Shown here piece after piece: positions 54,978 through 64,000 of a stretch of DNA of 64,000 bases (positions are counted from its first letter, which is position 1; each line of letters begins with the position of its first letter). The translations under genes were made by a program, and so were the position numbers. Under the pieces are notes generated by a model, which ran no database searches, was not told the origin of the DNA, and worked only from the letters and a program-made list of their open reading frames with translations. This DNA is from Blastobasis lacticolella (lineage: Eukaryota > Arthropoda > Insecta > Lepidoptera > Blastobasidae): NCBI GenBank assembly GCA_905147135.1, contig LR990041.1:1240001-1304000 (forward strand), in the 5' to 3' direction.

Positions 54978-55320
54978 TCTTAATATATATATAAAATGCT
55001 TGTGTGGGTACGTGTGTGACCGGTTTTCTTTATCACCACCAATTCCAATCAACACCCCATTGGGGTGGTAGACACCCCTTGGGTCCTAGAAGGAAGTTTT
55101 GGGCGCGGTGGGTGGAAGTGGGTGGTTGTGGGAGGCAAAAATGTAATATAAGATATATATCTGTCCTTTTATAACTCATTAGAACTTCGGGAAAGTTCTG
55201 AAAATTTCTAGAATGATCTAGAAAGTACTGAAATTTATAATATCGGTTATTATAATTCTGGAACGTTCCAGAAAGTTCGGTGTATATTTTAACCCGTGCA
55301 ACGCCGGGTTTCGCAGCTAG
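54978..55320 (+). mobile_element. Non-autonomous Helitron, 343 bp
   Basis: Begins TCTTAATATATATATAAAAT after an A. Ends with a GC hairpin (ACCCG TGCAACGC CGGGT) followed by TTCGCAGCTAG and then T, the TC … CTAG between A and T layout of Helitrons. Contains a run of AGTTCTGAAAATTTCTAGAA-like short repeats. Confidence 0.65.
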
Positions 55321-55849
55321 TCTCTTATAAAACGTCAAACAACTGCGGAAACACAAACGAATCGACGAACAAGCTCTGGACTCCCCCGTCTCCCTACACT
55401 TCTTGAAGGCTTGATCAAGCCGATTTTTATCATGCCACTAGATCAAGCGGCAAATCATGTCATACTTAGCAATTAAATTTCCTACAAACCACCGCATATA
55501 GATATAAAATATAAATAGGCCGCCAGTGTCTGTCTGTCCAAGGTTGCAACGTTCACTTGTGGACAAAATGTCGGTTCTTATTAATGATCGGATCGGAATG
55601 TATGAAAAACTCGCTGATAAGCCGTGACAAATCTAAATTGATCGCAGATATGTGGGCATTATTCGTCTAACATTAATTATATAACGATTACTTACTTACA
55701 TATATGTTAAATATTATTACTGTGTTTTTGTATTTAAAAGATTTGTGGCGTGCCAGTGTACGAGACATGTCAGCTTAGTTCTTAGTGATAAGCACCTGCA
55801 GATAGATATTTTATTACTTTATTTTTAATCTGCTCAGTGCCAGTACAAC

Positions 55850-55978
55850 GTCAGACAGTCCACAAGTGGTAACTATCGCCCATAACATCTACTATTCACG
55901 CATTTAGGTTGCAGGCAACAAAAATGCAGAACCGCAAGTGCGTTGCCACTGTGAGGAATTGAATAGGTTATCTTAAAT
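55850..55978 (-). mobile_element. Family 6 LINE tail
   Basis: CAAGTGGTAACTATCGCCCA, CATTTAGGTTGCAGGCAACA, AAAATGCAGAACCGCAAGTG. Confidence 0.6.
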
Positions 55979-56218
55979 TGTCTCGAAGATAGCAAAAGTT
56001 GACCCTGATATACAAATGTGAACTTTGTAGGTGGACCAAGGGTAACTAGGGAAATCGTTCACGCACACTACTATGTAAACTACTTTGGTCACACTGTGAA
56101 CTTTACAGATGGCCTATTAAACTTAAGGTATCCGTGGACATTATTTGTTTCTGTGGGTGCGAAGAAGCGTGGCTAGCATCGTTAGACAAAATTGGGTTAC
56201 CTGCGTGCAACCCGTGGA

Positions 56219-56506
56219 CCGTCGGTGGCCCAGTGGTTAAAGTATCCTACTCGTAAACGAGAGGAACCGGGTTTGAATCCCACTGCGGCCATGTAACATC
56301 GACTCTTTTTTTAGTTATGTACATTAGTTGAACGCTAACCGATGCTCTTAAGATGAGGGAAAACATCGTGAAGAAACCTTGTTAACTGAGTCACGGAGGT
56401 CGGATGGCAGTCGCTCTGCTGTAATTGCCTGATCTGCCAAATTCTGGTTTGACCCTGGGGCTTCGCGCTGAGAGAACAACCGGGACATTGACACCAAGAT
56501 GATGGG
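56219..56506 (+). mobile_element. SINE1, near full length
   Basis: CCGTCGGTGGCCCAGTGGTT, GTAAACGAGAGGAACCGGG, GGTTTGAATCCCACTGCGG, tail GACATTGACACCAAGATGAT. Confidence 0.8.
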
Positions 56507-57296
56507 TGAGCATTTTAGACACTGCGATCTGAAACCCGTCTGTCAAGTGTGGACACGGCCGTTTTTCAAACGATTTAACATGCAAATCAAACTTAACTTT
56601 AAATATATTGCAGCAAATCTGTCTATTTACATAAACACTCCATCCATCACTTACCAAACATACAATTTACACCTCACAGTTGAAAATTAATAGGAGATAA
56701 TGAGTCATGACAATAATGTTTATCCTTTGTTCAATACCTTGTGTGAGATTTGTTTCTATTGTAGTATTATCATTATCATACTATGTTTCGTATATTGGGA
56801 AGTTATTATGTTGTTTACAGGTATGTTGAATACTTCTTTGTTTAAGCTACCACTGCCAACCTAACCTTAAAATTGAATTCATTTATCAGAAATCAATAAA
56901 ATACACTTTTTCCATCAATTTTATTGCGGAGATATCACAAACTTTCTTGGCATGTTCAGTGCCACTTGAGATTGCTATCAAACGATAGCAATTAGGTTTC
57001 ACAGAACACGTGGGGATCATGTAATCTCTAGATATACGTATTTAAAAATCTCATTTTGGTTGGGTATCGAATGGGATTCGAACCTACTTCGCTCGCCATT
57101 CGACCGCGACCATTTCTTAACTTGTGTTCATTCCACTTATAGATTTACCACGCGCCCGACCAGTTGGAACAAAACGCCTATAACACAATAATATACTTAC
57201 AATCCACAATAGTGAGTGGGTTTCGCAACAAACGAAATAGATTGTTAAATGTAGATTATAAAACAATCAACTTACTCAAACGGTTAGCGACGAAAG

Positions 57297-57567
57297 TGTT
57301 GCGCCCGAGCACGAAAAATAGATAGAGCTGGCTGTTTGAACTGTTTCCTTAGTGTTAATTGGTTCCTGAATTAAAACAATAGGTTGTACGAGCGGCTGAC
57401 ATCGAATTTTGAAATATGGTACGAATAAATCGATTCTAAAATAACTATGATACGAAACTGTTGTTGGTCTCGAACACGAAAAATGAATGGAACTGGCTGT
57501 TTGTGCTTTTTCCTTTGTGTTAATTGGTTCCTGAATTAAAACAATAGGTTGTACGAACGCTTTTGAT
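57297..57567. repeat. Two-copy direct repeat of about 100 bp, offset about 165
   Basis: GAGCACGAAAAATAGATAGA … TTAATTGGTTCCTGAATTAA, AACAATAGGTTGTACGAGCG is repeated as GAACACGAAAAATGAATGGA … AACAATAGGTTGTACGAACG. Confidence 0.75.
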
Positions 57568-57596
57568 ATAGCTAAGCGTAAGCGAATTCTTTTTGA

Positions 57597-57842
57597 CGAC
57601 CTGAGTGGTTCAATGGTCTGCCATGCAAGAGGTCCCGGGTTCGGTTCCCGGCCGAGCAGAAATTGAAATGATGAATTTTAATTTCTGTTACGGGTCTGGG
57701 TGTTCTATGTATAATAAGTATGTATTTAAAAGTATTTAAGAAGTATATCAGTTATCTAGCACCCATAGTACAAGCTTTGCTTAGTTTGGGGCTAGATGAC
57801 GCTGTGTGAATTTGTCCACGACTATTTATTTATTTATTTTCT
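57597..57842 (+). mobile_element. SINE2, full length
   Basis: GACGACCTGAGTGGTTCAAT, GGTCCCGGGTTCGGTTCCCG, GAGCAGAAATTGAAATGATG, GCTAGATGACGCTGTGTGAA, TTTATTTATTTATTTT tail. The best preserved SINE2. Confidence 0.85.
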
Positions 57843-57929
57843 GACTACGTGTGGCTGATATCTTTCAAATATAAATGTTCCGAGATTAGTAGCGCAATAA
57901 CCTAATCGAGATATAGGTTTTAAGACTTA

Positions 57930-58035
57930 GTGGTTATTCACTACACTTTCTGCGCAGGTGTTATCGGGTTTGCTACCGAGATTGGTATTGTTTCTACCTC
58001 AATATTTTGACGCAATTGTATCGAAATATGGAGAT
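57930..58035 (-). repeat. Family 5 repeat copy
   Basis: TATTCACTACACTTTCTGCG, GTTATCGGGTTTGCTACCGA, TTGACGCAATTGTATCGAAA. Confidence 0.5.
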
Positions 58036-58084
58036 ATTATAGTTTGAGACGTTTGGCAGATAACTATCGGCGATTTTTTAAAGA

Positions 58085-58245
58085 AAGGTCAGGTCAAGAG
58101 TACCTTACACCGACGAGCATGAATGAAAAGGTTGACGAGTGTGGAAGAAACGAGAGAAGTTTTTCAAGACCATAGCAAGTGCAACGGTATGGTCCTGCTT
58201 ACCCCTACGGGAAAAAGGAGTGACGTTATATAATATATGTATCGT
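58085..58245 (+). pseudogene. RTE-like LINE C-terminal fragment
   Basis: AAGAAAGGTCAGGTCAAGAG, CACCGACGAGCATGAATGAA, AAGGTTGACGAGTGTGGAAG, GCTTACCCCTACGGGAAAAA. Same block as 34047-34420 with stops. Confidence 0.55.
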
Positions 58246-58621
58246 ATAAACTATCTCAAAGGAAAATTGAAACTGCCGATCATTTTGATTGACGACATCG
58301 TACCTAAATGGCGCAAATTTCGAACTGTTCGCTTTCCGTACTGCCAATGTAATTTTTAGAATGCTAAATACAAAATTTTTAATGCCAAAAACAATAAAAA
58401 TATATCCGTTCGACTGGAGGCCAGCGATTCAAAAATATGGCCCCAACAGTGGACCGCGGTGAGCTGATGAAGATGAAATAAGCATAATTTACCTATGTAA
58501 AAAATAATCGACGTATATATCAATCCACTGCTGGAATAGGCCTCTCCCAATGATGGCCAATACACCCTGCCCACTACTAAGCTTACCAAAACTTGGATTG
58601 GCTCGAGTCGTAAAATAAATA

Positions 58622-59041
58622 CGCTTGAACAATTTACAGCGCCATCTAGCTCCAAAGTAATATTTTGTTATGGGTGCTAGATGACTGATAAACTACTTAT
58701 ATACTTTTATCTACACTCGTATCGTAATGTTCTAATTACATATTTGAAAAAAGTCGTTTAAGGATACACTTTTTTCAAGCCATTCTATATATATATTTAA
58801 AAAAATTACTTTTCGATACAGCATTTCCCATACTAATTTCATTACAACTGTAACGTAATAGTAGTTTATACAACTGTCATATAAAAGGGGGTATTAAAAC
58901 ATGAGTGTATGTTTATACGAGGCGTAGCCGAGTATGATAATACATAGTTCGACACGAGGTTTTTAATACCTAATTATATAACAGCCAGCCCCGTAACAGA
59001 AATTAAAATTCATCATTTCAATTCAAACTCAGGTCGTCAAC
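58622..59041 (-). mobile_element. SINE2 split by an insertion of about 260 bp
   Basis: 58622-58711 (TTTACAGCGCCATCTAGCTC … AACTACTTATATACTTTTAT) and about 58972-59041 (CCCCGTAACAGAAATTAAAA, TTCATCATTTCAATTC, CTCAGGTCGTCA) are consecutive in intact copies. The insert includes TACGAGGCGTAGCCGAGTAT; its family is not recognised. Confidence 0.65.
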
Positions 59042-59049
59042 ATCGACAT

Positions 59050-59880
59050 CTAGACTAAAAGCTATTAAAATTAATATACCTAATATTTAACAGTCACAAT
59101 TTCATCTATTGCTACATTTACTACATAAAAATGTAGATCCTACATTGAAATATGTGATACTAAATTACCACGTGTGCAAGCTTAACAGCCTTATTTAGAG
59201 GCCATTAACAGGCTGACGCAAATGTTTTGGTTTCAAACTTACAACACTTTCATACCGGTCAGTAATGTATTAGAGTTAATTATATTATTAGTCTTCAACC
59301 TTCCTAAATAATTACACTTGACACAAATAAAGCACAAATCATGGTCTAGTTATTTAATTGATATTCGTTAGTCGGTGGGTTGTAAAAATGACCTTTCTTC
59401 TGTTAGGCTTCGTGCGCACTGTGTAATATGACGCTATAATATAACGACAAGATGGCGATTTCAATATGGCGTCATCCGCATACCTACATAGTGGTCAGAC
59501 CACCTAGGTCCCAGACTATGTAATTTAACTGGTTACATCAGAGTTGGTTCACTGGTTTATCTTTGAAAAGGTATATGGATTAGTCCCCTACAACATTACT
59601 AAGCAAGCTGTTACATAGTAAACTAACAACTCTCCGAATATCACACCTTGTAAATGAACTCTCGCAAATAACTCACTTATCTACATTTATTCTCCATCTA
59701 CGACTACTTCATACATTGATTTTCATTTGATTGAAATATAAACAGTATACTTACTTAATAAAGTACGGTTCAGAATAGAAAAAGACAACAATCTAGAACA
59801 CGACAACCGCAAGTATTGTCCACAGAAATGTAAATAATTTGACATACTTAGATGATACTTAGATTTATGTAGTGTATTTG
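59050..59880. other. AT-rich intergenic stretch, nothing recognised
   Basis: No coding frame or recognisable element ends. Confidence 0.45.
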
Positions 59881-59894
59881 TTTTGTATTTAAAT

Positions 59895-60155
59895 TTTTAG
59901 ACCGCAACGTTCTAGACCTCACTCCGCGGGACTCGCGGAAGATCAGCGCCTCGGCTCCGGCCGTGGCTCATGCTGAGTGAGGTCGTTTTGTTGACAAGGT
60001 GTGCCACAGCACAGCAATTCCGAATCGATATATTCATTTTGTAATTTGGTACATATGTTTTTTATTTGTATGATTATTGTTTATTTTATATTATGTGATT
60101 GTTGTAATGTGGTGTCCTTGTTAATCAATAAATATCTTTCATTCATTCATTCATA
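59895..60155 (+). mobile_element. LINE 3' end with (TTCA)n tail
   Basis: A locally GC-rich stretch (CCTCACTCCGCGGGACTCGC, GCGCCTCGGCTCCGGCCGTG) passes into an AT-rich 3' UTR, then AATCAATAAATATCTTTCAT and TCATTCATTCAT. That layout is typical of a 5'-truncated non-LTR element. Confidence 0.5.
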
Positions 60156-60489
60156 CCTACATAATTGGTAGGTACTCCAATATTCAACTATGTTTCTACT
60201 CATAGCGTTATCGCTGCGCGTGCTAGCTAATCAGATGACATAAACGCTAGTGGCTAGAATAAGCTGCTAGCAAGTACGTAGTCGTACCAGTTTCGATTTC
60301 ATAGGCCGCGAGCAGCATTCTTGAGTTACTCAGCATAAATTACAGGTGGCTTTTATTGGACAATGAAGGCTTTCGAGGGCTTGTAGGCATAAAACTGTGT
60401 ATATTAAACGATAGCCGGTTGGCATTTCCTGGTTACATGTTTGTGGAAGGTGTGTATAACTAGATCGAGCTGTTTTTATTCAAAAAATA

Positions 60490-60620
60490 TAGTTTTTTCG
60501 CACATGTTATCGGGTTTGTTACCATGGTTTGTATCGTTTTCATCTCGATATTAACCTATGCTAACCGTGCTAACAAACTTGATAATATGTGTGATGAAAG
60601 TGTAGTGAATAATCACATAA
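60490..60620. repeat. Family 5 palindromic copy
   Basis: ACATGTTATCGGGTTTGTTA is inverted by AACAAACTTGATAATATGTG after a short spacer (CTCGATATTAACCTATG). Confidence 0.6.
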
Positions 60621-60727
60621 GTCTTAAAATGTATGTTTGAAAAATACAGGGAGATATAAAATTGATTACACAAGGGGATACCGTATATACTGTACTTGTA
60701 ATAACAAATAACTTACTACGGCACCAC

Positions 60728-60825
60728 CTCTGAAATCGCAAAAAATAAATCAGTGTTTCATACAAAATTGAAAACGAATTCTGGCAAAATGTATAATGCA
60801 GCTGATTTTTTTGCGATTTCAGAAT
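60728..60825. repeat. Short inverted repeat
   Basis: CTGAAATCGCAAAAAATAAA and TCAG are inverted as CTGATTTTTTTGCGATTTCA about 50 bases later; a small hairpin element. Confidence 0.6.
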
Positions 60826-61099
60826 CGATCATATGTTGTCGACAGTAAAAGTTAGCAAATGCGTATGCGAATAGAGTTTCTATGTTCCAATTCAAAACAC
60901 AGCGCCAGATTTGTATCATAGAAAAGACATCAACGCGCGCCATATGACCGTACTTTTAATCGTTACATCTATATTTAGTATAAAACAATGTCGCTTAGCG
61001 CCATCTGTCCCTATGTATCTATGTACGCTTATTTTAAACTACGCAACAGATTTTAATGCGTTTTTCAGCAATAGATAGAGTGATTCAAGAGGTTTATAA

Positions 61100-62080
61100 G
61101 TAAGAAAAAAGAGTATAGGGAGAGGTAAAGTAGGTACGCGTACGAAGTTGCACCGTTTCATTAGTTGATTTATAAAACAGTTTTTAATCTAATCGCTTAA
61201 TTATTAGCACAAACACAAAATAGTATTTAAACACAAGCTTTTTTCCTCGATTTTATCCACATGTTAATCCCGTGTTTCTGCTTTACGAGGACCACATGTA
61301 ATTTCTATGCTATTCTAGGTTATAAGCTACAACAATTATTATTTCTATTGCTATACTATACAAAGATTCATCAATCCATTCAGTAGTTTTTGCTTGAAAA
61401 AGTAACAAATAATTCATTTTGTAAAAATAATAAGATGTGGGAAGGCGAGGTCAGTAGAAATTACTAGGATAGTCGGATAGGAAAGTAGTATCCTTCCATC
61501 ATTTGAACTTGGTCCGATTCTAAAGACAACCAAAACAGAATGTTCTTTGACATCAACGCATTGGTATTCAAAACGGACACTCGATTACCATCCATTATTC
61601 AGTGTTAGGCAACGCCTGGTGGCAAGCATAGTGTTACGAAAGACGTGTAACAATACTGCAATCGTTTTTCAAAAACTTTACATCAATACCAAGGTTGGGG
61701 CTTGGAGTGTCATGGTGACAAGTACGTACATACACGAAAATATCCAAGAAAGAATTTTACACTGTGCTCTATTATTGAAACTCTCTCCTCGAGTCGAACG
61801 GTTTACAATTTTGATTTTCGGCATGATAAACGCAATATTTTTTAAATCACATTGGTTCAAAAATAGGGAAAATCGGCATCATGCATATTGAACTTTTCAC
61901 GCTTCTTCGATGTCAATGTTGATGTTATGCATAGACATAGATTTTATTTGGCAATTACTACAATATTATTATCTTTTAATGTCCAAAATTTGGCCACGCG
62001 CACTGCGTTTCCAGTGGCGTTTTCATGCAGAAAATAAAAATTGAACACTATCCTACTTGATAAGAGCAGTTCTAAAATAG
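61100..62080. other. Intergenic stretch, no supported gene
   Basis: A frame at 61547-61891 is open but shows no known domain, codon bias or splice context. Treated as chance. Confidence 0.45.
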
Positions 62081-62084
62081 GGTT

Positions 62085-62265
62085 TCCGGTGTATGTGTGG
62101 GACAACTGCACCAACCCCTTCGACTGAGGTATGGGGTATGAGATAGACGTTAACCATTGACGACCTCTGTAGAACAGAAAAGGCACAACAGCATTTTCTG
62201 TTATAAGGAGTAATGCGGTCTGCAACCAGGTCTAGCAGTGGACTGCTACGGGCTGCTTTTGACTG
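62085..62265 (+). mobile_element. Repeat family 3, diverged copy
   Basis: TGTGGGACAACTGCACCAAC, CAACAGCATTTTCTGTTATA, AGCAGTGGACTGCTACGGGC. Confidence 0.5.
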
Positions 62266-62277
62266 TTTTTTACATAT

Positions 62278-62475
62278 TTAAACTAGACAGGCATTAGACC
62301 GCCATCACACCTGTTGATAAGCGACGATGCGGCCGAATATGGAGCACGCCTGTCTAGGAAAATCCTATTCACGCTAGCCTTGAAGGCTTCCAGATTATAA
62401 TGATAAGGGTGTTCCATTCCTAGCCGTACGCAATATAAGGTCGAATCTAAGCGGCTTACTTGTGCCAGAGGCAAG
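62278..62475 (-). mobile_element. Family 4 (jockey-like) LINE tail
   Basis: Minus strand reads YNLEAFKASVNRIFLDRRAP and then a SSL end. The plus strand shows ACTAGACAGGCATTAGACCG. Related to 63770-63980. Confidence 0.68.
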
Positions 62476-62499
62476 GGGCATATTTATTCGTATAAAATA

Positions 62500-63380
62500 C
62501 TAGCTTTTCTGATTGACTTTCTTCACGTGAAATTCAATTAAGCCACGTATCCGTAGGAACCACATTATAATCCTGCGTTGCCACTGTGAATCCTCGTAGT
62601 TACAATACAAATGAGATACTGTATTTTTATACGTTTCCATAAATGGAAAGAAATAATTTTTTTTAAACACTGGACGCTACGACACAATAATCTTACAATG
62701 CAATACAATAATATTAGAATAAATTAGGTTGGTACGTGTAACACTGAGACAAATAACAGGTAACCAAATATTCCCAGTGGCATTGTTCGTGGACAGCCAG
62801 CGTAAGTAGACTCTCCTTACCATAATGCTGTGGCCGCTTGCCGCGTTACACAACACTGGTTTTCAGTTGGCTGAGGAATCGCCCACCGAAATAGCGTATA
62901 CACCAATTAACAGAGCGATTCATAAGAAAGGTTAGACTCAAGGGAACTCACGGACCCCCCTGTGATAAGTTTATTGATACTTACTCATAAGAATTTCTAT
63001 ACCAAGATAATTAAATATTATATCAGCGTCCAATCCAACCTAAAGACACTAACCACAGACGCATGACGCAACCTAGCAGGAACTCGAAAACTGGATCTAA
63101 AATGAACAGCCTACTAGCTTGCCTACGCCCCGGCATTGCCTATCAACGCTAGTAAAGTAAAGCGCATATTTCTATGCAACAACTCGTGGTGGAATGCAAA
63201 GCACGTAGCCCAGCAGTGGGCGTGGGCGTCGGTTGGGCAATCTGGTTACGAATGTAGCTAGAACTGGATCAGCTGATCGGGAAATGGCGGATTTAGATGT
63301 TATTAGGGTGGTTAAATAATAATAAGGTGGCAGTTGAGGAATTAAATTATTTGAAATAGACAGATAGTCGCGATATGCGA
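62500..63380. other. Intergenic stretch, nothing recognised
   Basis: No supported coding frame or clear element ends. Confidence 0.4.
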
Positions 63381-63385
63381 GTATC

Positions 63386-63516
63386 TGATCAGGTGCCCTG
63401 TTAACAGGATGGAATACACTGGAATTAAGTGATCTGCCTATTCCTGGATCGTGGGAAAGGCAGACCACGAGCCCTCGCGCTCGCCCACAACCGGGATATT
63501 GAGGTCAAGATGGTGA
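63386..63516 (+). mobile_element. SINE1 3' fragment
   Basis: TGATCTGCCTATTCCTGGAT, GCTCGCCCACAACCGGGATA, TTGAGGTCAAGATGGTGATG. Confidence 0.62.
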
Positions 63517-63769
63517 TGAACTATCTCCCAAGCCAACGAATGTACTCGTAGATCAAAGAGACATGGACATTTAGAGCAATGGTTACAACGACAACAACTG
63601 TGACAGAAAAACTAATAAGTTTTTAGGAGGTAAGTAAATTTGTAGATATTTGTTCAATTTTAGACGTCGATAATTCGATCAGTTATGGTTTTAACGTACT
63701 TTAAGAAAACTTTCTTAGCAGTATTAAAGGTCAACCGATATAATGGAACCTTCCTGATTTTGCCTTCGA

Positions 63770-63980
63770 CATTTTTTTTTATTATTATTGCTTTACTAGA
63801 CAGGCATTTGACCGCCACCTCACCTGGTGGTAAGTGACGATGCGGTCGATGATGGAGCATGCCTGTCTAGGAACAGCCTATTCACTCTAGCTTTGAAGGC
63901 ATCCAGATTATATTGATCAAGGAACACACTCGCAGGCAACGCATTCCATTCCTTAGCCGTACGCCGTTAAAAATATAGCG
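63770..63980 (-). mobile_element. Family 4 (jockey-like) LINE tail with A-tail
   Basis: TTTTTTTTTATTATTATTGC, ACTAGACAGGCATTTGACCG, CACCTCACCTGGTGGTAAGT, GGAGCATGCCTGTCTAGGAA, CTCACTCTAGC-like; ends near CCATTCCTTAGCCGTACG. Confidence 0.7.
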
Positions 63981-64000
63981 AAAGAAAACATTGAACTCTA

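Noticed and set aside
61547..61891. 114-codon plus-strand frame
   Set aside because: No recognisable motif; AT-rich surroundings; a frame of this length is expected by chance in 64 kb.

Overview
This window looks like nuclear DNA from a moth or butterfly (Lepidoptera). It is AT-rich, gene-poor and packed with degraded transposable elements. The only protein-coding loci I can support are two spliced cuticular-protein genes, both on the minus strand. The organism call rests on those genes, on the tRNA-headed SINEs and non-LTR tails of types I know from lepidopteran genomes, and on the absence of any bacterial gene layout. No database search was possible.

Genes. Gene A (17169-29132, minus) has seven inferred coding exons: a short first exon, an exon with the rest of the signal peptide, an exon with most of the Rebers-Riddiford (R&R) chitin-binding domain, an exon that finishes that domain, and three Pro/Gln/Tyr-rich tail exons. 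All junctions are GT-AG and all phases agree, giving about 312 residues. Gene B (46448 to 49493 or beyond, minus) is a diverged paralogue. It has one exon with most of the signal peptide plus the whole R&R domain, and one long Gln/Pro/Tyr-rich last exon. Its first exon is uncertain; the best candidate is at 52564-52575. Both mature proteins begin with a [10 protein letters not shown] stretch followed by [19 protein letters not shown]. They resemble, from memory, the neighbouring Drosophila Cpr97Ea/Cpr97Eb pair. Both are predicted secreted structural proteins of the chitinous cuticle.

Repeat layout. 1-4460: foldback ends, non-LTR fragments and SINE copies. About 4590-6510: a long inverted repeat enclosing seven tandem units of about 210 bp, each carrying a large palindrome. 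7400-9200: an 11-bp minisatellite split by a hairpin insert, then two terminal-inverted-repeat MITEs. 9800-17100: RT fragments and SINEs. 17169-29132: gene A, with SINEs and LINE tails in its introns. 29400-41500: SINEs, RT fragments and palindromes. 41660-43130: a three-level nest of non-LTR insertions. 44700-45430: a tandem duplication that includes a SINE end. 46448-52575: gene B, whose putative first intron holds a 1.63-kb hAT-type element with an 8-bp target duplication and further insertions inside it. 52793-64000: MITE, SINEs, a small Helitron and LINE fragments.

There is no CRISPR array, rRNA gene or convincing functional tRNA gene. I found no previously undescribed multi-gene system. 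The most unusual structures are the palindromic tandem array inside its long inverted repeat, and the nested insertions that can be dated against each other. Most other open reading frames are chance or shadow frames.
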